From positions 1 to 29,997 of the forward strand of contig MCFE01000857.1 of NCBI GenBank assembly GCA_002104905.1: 29,997 nt of DNA. Reading direction: 5' to 3'. A program made the position numbers and the translations under genes. This document shows, piece after piece, positions 10,901 to 20,532 of this stretch. Every line of letters starts with the position of its first letter. The first letter of the stretch is position 1. The notes under the pieces were generated by a model that was not told where the DNA came from, ran no database searches, and saw only the letters and a program-made list of their open reading frames with translations. Origin of the DNA: Basidiobolus meristosporus CBS 931.73 (taxonomy: Eukaryota; Basidiobolomycota; Basidiobolomycetes; Basidiobolales; Basidiobolaceae).

Positions 10901-11275
10901 ATTAAGAAGCTAAGCAGCCCCAATGTGTGGGTAATCAGTTAAGTAATCCAAAGTTGGGTTGGCTGCAACAAGCAACTAATTTCTATCAGGAAAACTTTAG
11001 CAAGGTATGCCAGATTTCTCATGGTCACAAGCCAACTTCTACACCATTCAATATGTAATTCACACAAACAAGAGCCAGAGTGCACCTATATGGGGAACCA
11101 GAATTCAGCAGGGAGAAGGAATATATTGGCTCAATACCAAGAAGTTCTTTGTGCATATTCAGGAGGTATTCATGGCAGTAGTGGCAACAACCAAGCATAT
11201 GTTTGCAAGATGTATATGCTACCAGCAGTAAAAGGTATATGGCAACTTTGCAAGTATCACACTAAAAAGCTGTAA
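7966..11275 (+). pseudogene. Plavaka-like transposase, copy B (broken, interrupted by fold-back element)
   Basis: The start is MDKTTLTHCC at 7966. A one-nucleotide deletion relative to copy C near 8005 breaks the N-terminal Cys/His finger. An open stretch at 8124-9020 has YDPETVLIPACVNSCMAF, YIPVIPHLRKLMQSNKYCK, FDGKHYTQLISKGYFEG and a C-terminal LPPILQY block. A second frame at 9113-9328 has ISKIAGFSGHNGRYCCQMC followed by THTHYYYPDTS. The C-terminal part resumes after the fold-back element at 10646, with CFTFWEFPMEQMCGEIGRQV at about 10690-10750. These blocks match the order in fungal Plavaka/CACTA-like transposases, nuclear enzymes that cut and paste the element. Several stops make it non-functional. 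Confidence 0.7.
9915..10645. mobile_element. Fold-back element (345 bp inverted arms, 40 bp loop)
   Basis: The left arm (9915-10259) and right arm (10300-10645) are reverse complements with few mismatches; the innermost about 130 bp are almost perfect. The loop is 10260-10299. Ends read GACTTGTTCTATTCGATAG and, on the complement of the right end, GACTTGTTCCGTTGGATAG. Copy A has no such sequence at the aligned site (about 3815-3822). Flanks allow a TA duplication outside GACTTGTTC, or ATT if one more base belongs to the repeat. No ORF spans it. It looks like a non-autonomous fold-back or long-TIR MITE. A transcript across it would form a hairpin of about 340 bp. Confidence 0.85.
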
Positions 11276-11371
11276 AGTTGAGGTGATAGAAGTATGTCAA
11301 TTGTGGTAGGTGTGCGTGCTTGTAGAGGTTGGTAAGCAGGAGGCCATAGTTTTTTTGACTTGTTGACTTAT

Positions 11372-12253
11372 ATTCCATCATATTTGGAAGCCTTTATAGG
11401 TAACTTAAATAAAGAAACACCAATGCTTTGGCACAGGAGATTTGGACACACCAATTTTGATTATTTGTGCAAAATGATCAAAGATCAGGTAATTTCTGGA
11501 GTAAAAATTGATCCCCCAGCTAATTTGGAGCACTTTGAAGCCTACATATATGGGAAACAAGCCAGATAACTGTTCAAGAGCCCCAGGTTAATCAAAACTG
11601 AGAAAAAATTAGATTTAATTCCCCCAGATCTGTGTGGACCTATGCAATATTTATCCTTAGGTGGGATGAAGTATTTAATCAACTTTATTGATGATTATAC
11701 AGCATGCACATGGGTCTACTTCATGGAGAGAAAGGGAGAAGCTCTGTCTAAGTCCAGGGAGTTTAATGCCATGGTGGAAAGAGAAACTGGTCAAAAAATC
11801 AAGAAAATACGCTTTGACAATAATGGAGAATATACCTCAAAACTCTTGATCCACTTCTGCAAGATTCATGGGATAAAGCAAAATACTACTGTACTATACT
11901 CTCCACAGCAAAATGGAGTAGCAGAATATGCTAACAGATCAATAAATGATATGGCAAGATCTATGATCCTTGATCAAAAATTATCCTATTATTTTTGGGT
12001 GGAATCAGTTGCCACTGCTGTATACCTTGAAAATAGGAGTTATAACAGAATACTTTGTAATTCTACTCCATTTGAAGCATGGTATAGGTATAGACCAAGG
12101 GCAAAACATCTAAGAATATTTTGGTATACAGCATATGCCAAGAAACTGCCTGGAAATCAGTCAAAATTTGTGCCAAAAAGTGTAAAATGCATATTTTTGG
12201 GCTACCGCAATGAGAGTAAAGCATACAGACTTGTCAATACCAAAGCAAAGTAG
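11372..12253 (+). pseudogene. Copia pre-integrase and integrase remnant
   Basis: The pre-integrase block TPMLWHRRFGHTNFDYLCKM is at 11418-11477. The zinc-binding HxxxxH is kept, but both Cys expected before YGKQAR are replaced (the residues read EAYIYGKQAR). After a stop at 11567 the integrase core continues. The catalytic D, D and E are in FIDDYT (about 11685), RFDNNGEYTS (about 11812) and NGVAEYANRSI (about 11914). The end of the core and the GYR...AYRLVN block run to the stop at 12251. This retained DD35E core would have inserted the element's cDNA. The open frame is about 203 residues but lacks flanking parts. Confidence 0.85.
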
Positions 12254-12654
12254 CTAATCAATTCAGGGATGTGTTGGATAAAAATTCAAAATTTTCACAA
12301 AAATGACATTAGATGATGACAAAAATCTGCTCTAAAGTCCACTAATTGTCAGGACTGAATCAGAGCAAAATAATGTAAATTTTTTTACTCCAGAGGACTC
12401 TATAGCTGTGGTTCAGCCTGAATCAGTCCCCAGAAATATCCCAGAAGTGATCATTCCACTATCAAATGCCTGGAGATCCAATGGGACAAGAAATAGTCCA
12501 AATTACTACATCAATGAGGGTACAAACTTAGCCTATCCCTATTCAGTCCATATTGATGAACCCAGACTGTCAAAGAGGCCCTAAATAGCCCTCAGACAAA
12601 GTTCTGGAGATCTGCAATGACTGAGTAATATCAGGCCCTGGTGGAAAATCAAAC
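12254..12654 (+). pseudogene. Copia linker between integrase and reverse transcriptase, decayed
   Basis: No open frame is kept over this 400 bp. It is where copia elements have a poorly conserved integrase tail. Fragments such as a Pro/Ser-rich stretch near 12430 and TE-like FWRSAMTE residues near 12600, which usually precede the reverse transcriptase, support decay in place rather than another insertion. Confidence 0.5.
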
Positions 12655-14100
12655 TTGGGACTAAGTCAAGTTACAAATCAACCAAAATCAATTGGATGCA
12701 GATGGGCCTTGAAGACAAAATACAAGGCTGATAGTACAATTGAAAGATGCAAAGCAAGACTTGTGCCCAAAGGATACTCTCAAACAAAAGGACTTAACTA
12801 TATGCAGACCTTTGCACTGGTAGCTAAGTCTAATTCCATCAGATTAACATTGCTATTGCAGCTAAATATAAGTTTTTTATTCATCAAATGGATGTAAAAG
12901 CTGCATTTTTGGATGGAGAACTTGATAAGGACATGTGTATGGACCAGCCTGATGAATTCGTTGACCAAGATAACTTCTATTTGATCTGCAAGCTTACAAG
13001 GTCTCTATATGGTCTTAAACAATCACCAAGAGCCTGGAATTGCAAGATAGATTCTTATTGGGAATCTATGAGCTTTGAAAGGAGTATTGCTGACCATAGT
13101 ATATATTATAAGCCAAATAGAGCAGGTCAAGTTCTATTAGCTCTATATGTGGATGAACTTCTTATAGCCACCAATCACCAAGAAACATTGGAAGAGACTA
13201 AATCCAGCCAATCTTAGGAGTTCAAGATGTCTGATCTACAAGAACTCAGTTACTACTTAGGAATTAAGTTCTCCATAGACAGAAGTGCCCTGACTATTAC
13301 CCTAAGCCAATCCAAGTATATTCAAGATATACTAAAGAAGTACAAAATGGAAGACTGTAAACCGGCAGCTACCCCAATGGAGACAAACCTTAACTTAGTC
13401 AAAACTCAACCAAATCAGGAGAGCCTGGTGCCATCTGAAAGCCCTGACTTTCCTTATCAATCTATGTTTGGCAGTTTGATGTACATCAGGCTTGGTACAT
13501 CTCCAGATATCTTGTATTTGGTGGGAGTTGTCAGCCAACATAATCAGAACTATGGATCTGATCAGATTGCAGTAGTCAAGTGGATTTTAAGATACCTGAT
13601 AGGAAATGCTGCTATCTGCCTAAGATACACTTATGTGGGTTCAGAACAGGATCTTGTGGGATACTCTGATGCTGATTGGGGACAAAATTTGAAATACAGA
13701 TGATCCTCCACAGGAATCTCCTTTCTATACTGTCAAGGAGCAATTTCATGGAATTCAAGAAAGCAACCAGCCATAGCACTGTCTGCCTCAGAGGCAGAGC
13801 ATATGGCAGCCTGTGAAGCTACAAAAGAAACAATGTGGTTAAGAAAGCTTTTTACAGATTTAGGCCTATGTAAAAAGATGCCTATTACTTTATTTCAAGA
13901 TAATCAAGGATATACACAATTAGGTAAATATCCAACTTTCATGCTAGAACTAAGCACATAGATATTAGACATCATTTCATATGTGAAGCTATAGAGAATA
14001 ACTTAGTTAGTTTAGTTTACTGACCTTCTGATGAAATGATTGCAGAGATACTTACCAAACCATTTGCTAGAAACAAGTTTGAATATCTTAGGTTAAAATT
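12655..14100 (+). pseudogene. Copia reverse transcriptase and RNase H remnant
   Basis: The reverse transcriptase begins with GCRWALKTKYKAD and KARLVPKGYSQTKGLNY (12655-12897). A frameshift follows, then MDVKAAFLDGELDKDMCM (from 12888) and the SLYGLKQSPRAWN block. The catalytic Y-x-D-D motif reads YVDE in LYVDELLIATN (about 13144-13176), replacing the second catalytic Asp. A stop at 13215 precedes 13227-13703, with the RT connection and YSDADWG at the start of RNase H. After a stop at 13701, RNase H continues with LSASEAEHMA and FQDNQGY and then decays to 14100. The frame is dead. Confidence 0.85.
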
Positions 14101-14125
14101 AGGACTAGTCAGTATGAACATTTAG

Positions 14126-14139
14126 CTGAGTGGGAGCAT
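14126..14139 (+). other. Copia polypurine tract
   Basis: GAGTGGGAGCA lies immediately before the 3' LTR. A G/A-rich tract with TGGGAGCA abutting the LTR is the usual plus-strand primer site of copia elements. Confidence 0.6.
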
Positions 14140-14485
14140 TGTAAAATTTGCAGTTCCACCTAAATACTCACCTAACCTAGTCACTTAGATCATTACCCTC
14201 AAATCCTAGAGAATACTGACCAAATTCTTGGTTGGGATTTACTTTGAATATTTTCGCCAAAATACCAGGTACCCAGAACAGGTAAATTCTCAAAATTGTC
14301 CTAGCAGCCCCAAACTTTGCACATATGTTATTGGGACCTTCCTTAACCTATTCTACATGCTTGTAATGCCAAGATCATGTAAAAGTATAAATACTACTTT
14401 TTCATTCAATAAATCATCAAGTGAAAAGCCACATAATATACTTGTCCTCCCATTCACTTCTAATATCTCCAAGACTCTTACAAAA
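14140..14485 (+). repeat. Copia 3' LTR
   Basis: It begins TGTAAAATTTGCAG, slightly shortened relative to the family start TGTTGTAAAAATTTG, and ends CTCTTACAAAA where the family has TTACAACA. It aligns along its length with 4043-4391. CAATAAATCATC near 14408 could serve as poly(A) signal. Confidence 0.88.
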
Positions 14486-14490
14486 AAATG

Positions 14491-14978
14491 TGCTCATGGA
14501 GACACCTACTCCTATGGCATTAAGAAGCTAAGCAACCCTAATGCATGGGTAATCAGTTTAGTAATGCAAAGTTGGGTTGGGTGCAACAAGCAACTAATGT
14601 TTATTAGGAAAACTCTTCCAAGGTATGCCAGATATCTCATGGTCACAAGCCAACTTCTACACCATTCAATACTGAATTCACACAAACAAAAGCCAGAGTG
14701 CACCTATAAGGGGAATAGAATCCAGCAGGCAGAAGGAATATATTGGCTAAATACTAAGAAGTTCTTTGCAGATATTCAGAAGGTATTCATGGCAGAAGTG
14801 GTGACAACCAAACATATGATTGCAAGAAGTATATGTTACCTGCAGTACAAGGTATATGGCAACTTTGCAAGTATCACACTAAAAAGCTATAAAATGAGGT
14901 GATAAAAGTATGTCAATTGTGGCAGGCATGTGCATTTGTAGAGGTTGGTAAGCAGGAGGCCATAGTTTTTTTGACTTG
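14491..14978 (+). mobile_element. Plavaka-like transposon copy A, right part
   Basis: It continues copy A after the copia insertion and aligns with 10872-11359 of copy B, from TGCTCATGGAGACACCTAC to the shared end AGTTTTTTTGACTT. It includes the last coding stretch of the transposase (open to 14902), with the block GIKKLSNPNAWVISL. Whether the true transposon end is 14978 or further right is not clear, because both copies diverge at the same base. Confidence 0.7.
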
Positions 14979-15254
14979 AACTATATGTGGAATACCCAAG
15001 GTAGTAGTGGGTAAGCAAATAAAGAGGGGTGATTCTATAGTGGAATATATGAATTGCACAAGGGGAGGTAGAAGAAGGAAATACCACTTGGTAAATTGGT
15101 ATGGTAGCATTATACATAACCAGCTGTAGGCTGGCATACTGCTGATATAATGCCCTTAGAGTCTTGTGGTGAGGCAATCAAAATACCGTCAAGTTTCTTG
15201 CCATATAAGGCAACTGGATGTCCTGGCTGGTTGGATCCACTTAAAATAGCTGCA
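14979..15254. other. No gene recognised
   Basis: AT-rich sequence with no supported frame and no clear repeat partner elsewhere in the window. It may be a continuation of copy A or original flanking DNA. Confidence 0.3.
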
Positions 15255-15490
15255 GAGCGCTAAAAGACTACAACAATCCCAGGCAATTATTATCACAGCA
15301 CCAATTAAATCTTGTCAAGTTTTAGCCCTTTATTTGGTTGTAAAATTAGCAAAACACTGTTATGATCCTGTCATAAGATTGTTAGGAGGGTCACTAACTC
15401 CAAGCTGCTGGTTTTATGATGGTCTCTGAATGGGATCCTGATGGCTGATCTGGATTGGATCCACCTGCGGGACCAAATTATTCTTCATAT
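15255..15490 (+). repeat. 235 bp direct repeat, copy 1
   Basis: It starts AGCGCTAAAAGACTACAACAA and aligns with 16412-16650 at roughly 85% by eye. Shared stretches include GGTTGTAAAATTAGCAAAA and CATAAGATTGTTA. It lacks TG..CA ends and terminal inverted repeats. It could be a short interspersed element, or part of the transposon whose DDE relic lies between the two copies. Confidence 0.75.
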
Positions 15491-15879
15491 GGCTTATACA
15501 GTAGTGCATTGGCATCAACCTGGTCTTATATTAAATATATATGAAAACTACTATGATTGTTGAGTGTTTCATATATTATTCATTATGCATCTTGGATTGC
15601 ATTGACACAGATTGGATCCCAGCAATTGCAGATTTCCTATTTGATTATAAACTTGTGAGTAAAGCATCAATAAAAATGCCTAGTCATTTTTTGAAGATGA
15701 TTTTTGCAACATAATGATGGGGTAAATGGCAACTCATGAAGATTAAATCATAATGCATGGAAGACCAGATAAATAAAGCTGATTGTGCCAAATCAATTCA
15801 AATCACTTTGGCCCAAGCACCTACCAATTTCAACATGACTTACTCATCTGAATGATCTTTTCTCATCAATCCCATCAAC

Positions 15880-16414
15880 ACTACTGGATTTCCTTTTGAC
15901 ACACTAGAGGAGAAGTATACCAAGTACTGTGGACCATCTAACCCAATCTACTCAAGGAGATCCCTTGTTAAGCTTCTCTGCTATTACAAGAACTATTGCC
16001 CCACAAAGTTTCATCCCACCATCCATGGCAACAAAAGTCCTAGAAACTTTCATTCCCAGCTGACAGCAATGGAGAACCCCATTGCAGAGGGCATAAATGT
16101 CTCACAGTAAGCTTGGAATACTAGGTTCAGAAGCTTCAATAGACTTCCCATATCCCAGAGTGTTCAGTAACATGTTCCATATCAGGAGTATTTTGGATAC
16201 CTTCCCAGTCAGGAGTAACAGACCTTCTAGAGGGCAGAGGCATTTTTCTTCTGGCATGTTCAAGGCACACTGTGTGAAGTTTCAAGCACTGTCTGATATT
16301 GAGGGTAACATCATCTGGTTTAGTGGGCCATTTGCTGGAAGTAGGCATGACAAAGCACTCTGGGTAGAGAATCATCCAGAATTCAGTAGAGGGGAGAAAT
16401 GTATGCAGACTTAG
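15880..16414 (+). pseudogene. DDE (PIF/Harbinger-like) transposase relic
   Basis: The open stretch at 16097-16414 ends with a block containing HCVKFQALSDIEGNIIWFSG and PFAGSRHDKALWVE. The order K-x-Q-x-L-x-D--G-x-I-x-x-x-S-G-P--G-S-x-H-D is the central block of DDE_Tnp_4-type transposases (PIF/Harbinger). Upstream sequence to about 15880 has protein-like codons with stops between. The frame stops where the second 235 bp repeat begins at 16412, so the gene was probably cut by that repeat. The first catalytic Asp and the C-terminal Glu are not visible. Confidence 0.5.
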
Positions 16415-16650
16415 CGCTAAAAGACCACAACAATACCATGCAATCATTGTCACAGCACTAATGAAATCTTATCAAGTTTTATCCCTTTAGTTGGTTGTAA
16501 AATTAGCAAAACACTGTTGTGATCCCATCATAAGATTGTTAAGAGGGTCACTAATTCCAAGCTGCTGGTATTTTGATGGTCTTCAAATGGGATCCTGACA
16601 GCTGATCCAGATTGGATCCACCCACAGGACAAAATTATTTTTCATAGGGG
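16412..16650 (+). repeat. 235 bp direct repeat, copy 2
   Basis: It starts AGCGCTAAAAGACCACAACAA and matches 15255-15490. It immediately follows the broken DDE transposase frame. Similarity ends near the AAATTATTTTTCATA stretch. Confidence 0.75.
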
Positions 16651-16964
16651 GCTGATTGGGTATTGACTATTGGGAAATAATCTCAGCTTTATACTATTGA
16701 GAAAAGTTGCAAAGCTAGGGCTGTAGCAAGTCCAACAGAAGCTATGACTAGTCTAGAGTTGTTGTGTAAGCTTTTAGCTGCCAAATAGTACTAAATAGTC
16801 CAATATTTCAACAGTCTTAGACACTGCCATTTAGGTTATTGATCAGTAAGCACATTTTGAGACAGGATTGTATTCAAGGTAGTGTAACCAAGCATTGGCT
16901 TGCTTCAATGGCATTAATTTGGTGGCAGTGCATGAACAGCTTTGAAGTATATATGGCATCAAAT
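16651..16964. other. No gene recognised
   Basis: AT-rich, no supported frame, no repeat partner seen in the window. Confidence 0.3.
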
Positions 16965-17330
16965 GTCTGTAATTCTATCTCAATATTCACCCAACTTAGT
17001 CACTTATATCAGTAACTACAAATCTAACTGAACTCTGACCAAATTCCCTATGGGGTGTTGTATCAAGCATTTTAACTCAAATATCTGGTGCCAAGAAAAG
17101 TCTCAATCTTTGCACACATATGCTGTGAGTCTTTGTAAATATATGTTAAGTATTTGGTATATTTAGACCACTTCAATGTATAAATACCATCTCAATATTT
17201 GGTAGCTCACCAACTAAGACTGCACAATCAGCTGGCTCTCCCATTCACCTCCAATTTCTGCCATTATTACCCCAGTAGTAAGCCTTAAGCTAGGACTCTC
17301 CCAGCATAGATGTTACCAAGTATCAAGATA
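16965..17330 (+). repeat. Diverged copia LTR plus leader
   Basis: TCTGTAATTCTATCTCAATATTCACCCAACTTAGTCACTT-like sequence opens a stretch that follows the copia LTR (4043-4391) with many substitutions: GAACTCTGACCAAATTCC, CTTTGCACACATATG and CCCATTCACCTCCAAT are recognisable in order. It continues past the LTR end into a leader like 4392-4425 (AGCCTTAAGCT, then an ATG near 17310). The element is truncated just at the start of gag. It is clearly older than the other LTRs. Confidence 0.65.
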
Positions 17331-17499
17331 TTATTGTTATGATCTGATGCTTGGATGTTTAAGTTAGATCAGTTTATGGTGAAATTAGTTAGCTTTATGC
17401 TTAGCATAGCAGTATATTAGCATTGTCTACTAAGTCAGCGGTATTAGTCAGCAGTTGAGTCAGCTGATCCTTATTGGACAGAAATAGATATATTAGGTC
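17331..17499. other. Unassigned AT-rich stretch
   Basis: It begins TGTTATGATCTGATGC at about 17336, a start often seen in copia LTRs of other families, but no matching end or partner is visible. No gene. Confidence 0.25.
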
Positions 17500-17513
17500 C
17501 ATCCAGGAATACT

Positions 17514-18083
17514 TTAGGCAAGAAGTAGTAGTAAATCCTCATAGCCCCCATTACTGATATTAGTGGAAGCATGGCACTTCCCTAGCCACAACATTACATC
17601 ACTCACCAGTAGATGGATTACAGGGCTGACTTGGCTACATAAAGCATCCTTGGCATTTGTTTTAATGGGTGCTGTGTCATTGCATATTGGGATTTGACCA
17701 GGCTCATGCATGGTACTGCTGTTAGAGGAGATAGGCTCACAATCCATCAGTGAGCCTTATTTGTCAGAGCTATCACTCTGCATGCCATATTCAGAAGGCT
17801 GAGGTGAGCCTGAAGGTGTCACAAACTCATCTGACTCAGATTGAGCAAGGTTACAAAGACAGCCAGGTGCCTATATAGAAGTATCAGCTTGCTGGCAAGA
17901 TAATGTTGGTACAATTGTGACTGATGAATGGTCAAATATGACTTGTGTGGCAAAACACTGGCCATGATCCTTGTAATACTTCCACTGCTGTCTGCATGCT
18001 TCATGGCTGAAAAGCTTGCTACAATAGCCACATGGTCTTTTCTCTCTTCTCTCACAGTGTTGAACCAAAGTTGTCTTGTCCAT
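17514..18083 (-). pseudogene. Plavaka-like transposase N-terminal part, copy C
   Basis: The frame begins MDKTTLVQHC at 18083 and keeps the N-terminal finger that copies A and B lost: CGYCSKLFSHEACRQQ followed by YKDHGQC (18032 to about 17955). Spacing is C-x2-C and H-x2-C at the end, with the middle ligand position uncertain. Frameshifts follow. The last open part (17747-17514) has the acidic, Ser-rich linker and the LLVSDVMLWLGK helix, corresponding to 8280-8530 in copy B. The catalytic part is missing from this copy. Confidence 0.6.
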
Positions 18084-18344
18084 GGGGCAAACAGTTTGAC
18101 CTTCAGTAATATAAGGCTATTGTATCACTTTTTGGTCAAGGCTCATGTTAACTTAAGACAGTCTTGTATTTGAGATATTGCACCTACATAAATATAAGAT
18201 CCAATGATGACCCACCATAGTAAGCAGTATAAATAAAGTTGTGGCACCACATACATGCACATATGTAACACAATTTCCCCTTTGGTATGATTCACTTCCA
18301 TATATTTGCTGCCAAAAAATAAAGCAAAGTTGTCTGGTTCTCAA

Positions 18345-20475
18345 CTAAGCCCCACTGCTAATGGCAACAGAAGTATGCTTTGACAACAGCTTGCTTTGAC
18401 ATTCAGTGCAACAAGCGGGTCTACATTCAAAAAAGGCCATGTTGACAGTGTGCCCACTGAAGGTAGTAATGCAGACTTCTCAGGCTCTTAGTCAAGTAGG
18501 CAATTGAGAACCTCTGTGCAGCTGCAAGCTGACTGTTATGCTCAGGCCTATGAGAGTGTAGCAAGCACAGTACCTTCAGTTGAAGACCAGCAAGTGGCTG
18601 TCATAACATCACCACCACCCAAAATAGCAAGTATGTTGTCAGCTCATACCAAAGCATAAATAAAGCAATTAGGTGCAGTGGCTGATAGGATAGATGCAAT
18701 GGCCCAGAGAAATCAGGAAATAGTCTAGAAATAGGATGAGTAGATAATATGTGTGGAGCAATCAATATCCCAGGTAGAGAAATCAGTATCTTTGCTGCAA
18801 AGAAGGAACTCAAGTAGCTCAATGTTGCAGCCAAGAATTGAGCCATTTCCTGATGCCACAGCAGAGGAACACTGTACAGTCTTTGAAGCACAACAACAGT
18901 GCCCAAAGATAAAGCCCACAGAAAAACCTATCACAGTGTGGGAGGGAGACAATGTGGTGTTTATACCAAAGCCTAAAAATCAAAAGCCACTGAGTGCAAT
19001 AATGAAGAGTGGGCTAATATCCAAGAGGCTGTCAGAAGTCTAGCATGCCATCACCTCATGGCTGGCATACTATGGGACCATCAGGAACTCAAGGCCAAGC
19101 AGCAGACACATGACTTGTTCCATGAGCATTTTCCTGCATTCAAACAGGCAAAGAGATTTTGGGCCAGCATGGGTGTGCTAAGAAAGTATTTCAAGAATAG
19201 CAGAAACTATCAAAGGCAGAAGAATAAGGGTACCATGGCTAAAAGTCAGCGGCTTCCTCAAGAGCCCATTAAAAGCAGGGCCAAAAGCTCCAAGCAAGTG
19301 TCAAAGAGATGTCAGGTAGCTGGAAGAGTACCAATAAGGGACAAGCAGGCAGACACAGATGCACCAGCACAACATTTATCAAGGAAAAAGGGTAGTACTA
19401 CTCAAGAAGCACTCAGTCAAAGTAGCAGTGAAGAACCTGGCAGTGATAAAAGCCAGCGGCTTTCTTAGGTGCCCAACACAACTATGGCTGAGAGCTCAAA
19501 ACAAGCGGTAAAGAATTGTCAAGCTGCCAGGCAAGTACCAGCAAGGGACAAGCAGGCCAAAATAGATGCATCAGAGCAGCATTTATCAAGGAGAAACATA
19601 GTTCAATATAAGAGGCACTCAGACAAAGTAGCAGTGAAAGACCTGGCTGTGATAAAGGAAAAGGTTAAGGGAAAATGTCTACCCAAGCCTGAGACAGGGA
19701 AGCATACAAAAAAAACTGCAGTTTTTGTTGTAAGAGTCTTGGAGATATTGGAAGTGATTGGGAGGACAAGTAGATTATGTGGTTTTCACTTAATGATTTA
19801 TTGAATGTAAAAGTAGTATTTATACTTTTACCTGATCTTGGCACTACAAACATGTAGAATAGGTTAAGGAAGGTCCCAAGAGCATGTGTGCAAAGTGTGG
19901 GGCTGTTTGGACAACTTTGAGAATTTTCATGTTCTGGGTACCTGGTATTTTGGTGAAGATATTCTAAGTAAATCCCAACAAGGAATTTGGTCAATATTCT
20001 CTAGGATTTGAAGGTAATGATCTAAGTGACTAAGTTAGGTGAATATTTAGGTGGAAATACAAATTTTTACAACAGTTTTTGCCAATTAATGCCATTTGCC
20101 CAAAATAGACTTAATCCTATTATAGCCAAGAAAAATTACCAACAAGAAAACAGCTGTTCTCACAAGAGTTGGAAGCGCAGGCAGTTGAGCTACACTCCAA
20201 CAAGGTAGATGAGTTTGCAGAGAAAGACAATTTATCTATCACAGGCTCCATATCCTCCATTGTTGACAGAGTGAAGATCCCACTGACAGACAAGGCTACA
20301 ACATCAAGAACTTGAAAGACTATCACAATGCATTCAGTGGAATTTTGGAGCATTAATAGGCACACCAAGAGGTTGCAGCACTTCTTTAAGAGCAGTGCTC
20401 AAGAAAATGCACTTGAATATTGCAAGGATTTATTGCAAAAACTGGTGATGCGGTGCAAGACCTTGTAGTGGTTAT
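18345..20475 (+). pseudogene. Transposon accessory gene, copy C
   Basis: Same protein order as 7768-5713 on the other strand of copy B. Open stretches are 18753-19043 (ending with GDNVVFIPKPKNQKPLSAIM, better preserved than in B), 19058-19468 (HHLMAGILWDHQELKAKQ-like helical block, then repeat 1 with CQVAGRVPIRDKQAD) and 19469-19725 (repeat 2 with CQAARQVPARDKQAK). A solo LTR at 19726-20074 interrupts it. The C-terminal domain then resumes (SVEFWSINRHTKRLQHFF near 20335) and is cut off near 20460. Comparing B and C shows the repeats and helical block are kept in both, so they belonged to the original protein. Confidence 0.6.
19726..20074 (-). repeat. Solo copia LTR in copy C with target-site duplication
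   Basis: The 349 bp start TGTTGTAAGAGTCTTGG and end AATTTTTACAACA on the plus strand, the inverted orientation of 4043-4391. GTTTT flanks both sides (19721-19725 and 20075-20079). The uninterrupted site in copy B, on the complement near 6320, reads CTGCAGTTCTTTCCAATT. The match of length, ends and duplication makes this a clean solo LTR. Confidence 0.9.
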
Positions 20476-20532
20476 AATTTATAAGTCACCTAGTACATGC
20501 CACATAATCTACATGCCCTACCAATTATTGTT

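Larger units (their letters stand above)
5420..11359 (+). mobile_element. Plavaka/CACTA-like DNA transposon, copy B, nested in the copia element
   Basis: This is the most complete copy. It has a left non-coding end (about 5420-5712), the accessory gene on the minus strand (5713-7768), a divergent promoter region (7769-7965), the transposase on the plus strand (7966-11275) and a right end whose last bases shared with copy A are AGTTTTTTTGACTT (11346-11359 and 14965-14978). Copia pre-integrase sequence resumes immediately after it. I could not match the two ends as terminal inverted repeats, so the left border is approximate (between about 5345 and 5500). The fold-back element at 9915-10645 sits inside it. 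Confidence 0.7.
4043..14485 (+). mobile_element. Ty1/copia retrotransposon, defective, split by transposon copy B
   Basis: The outer ends are 349 and about 346 bp LTRs flanked by AAATG. The left internal part (4392 to about 5420) carries gag and the start of protease. The right part (about 11360-14139) carries pre-integrase, integrase, reverse transcriptase and RNase H in the copia order (INT before RT). Copy B of the DNA transposon lies between. The two LTRs differ by roughly 10-15% by eye, so the insertion is old. Stops and frameshifts occur throughout. Without the 5.9 kb insert the element would be about 4.5 kb, which is normal for a fungal copia. Confidence 0.85.
17500..20475 (-). mobile_element. 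Plavaka-like DNA transposon, copy C (inverted, truncated)
   Basis: It is the reverse complement of copy B from about 8540 down to about 5910. The left border lies inside the transposase, near the block corresponding to LLLLA. The right border lies inside the C-terminal part of the accessory gene: after the counterpart of CTAGACCTTGCAGTG the sequence changes to copia LTR material. Both transposon ends are therefore missing. A solo copia LTR (19726-20074) interrupts it. Confidence 0.75.
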
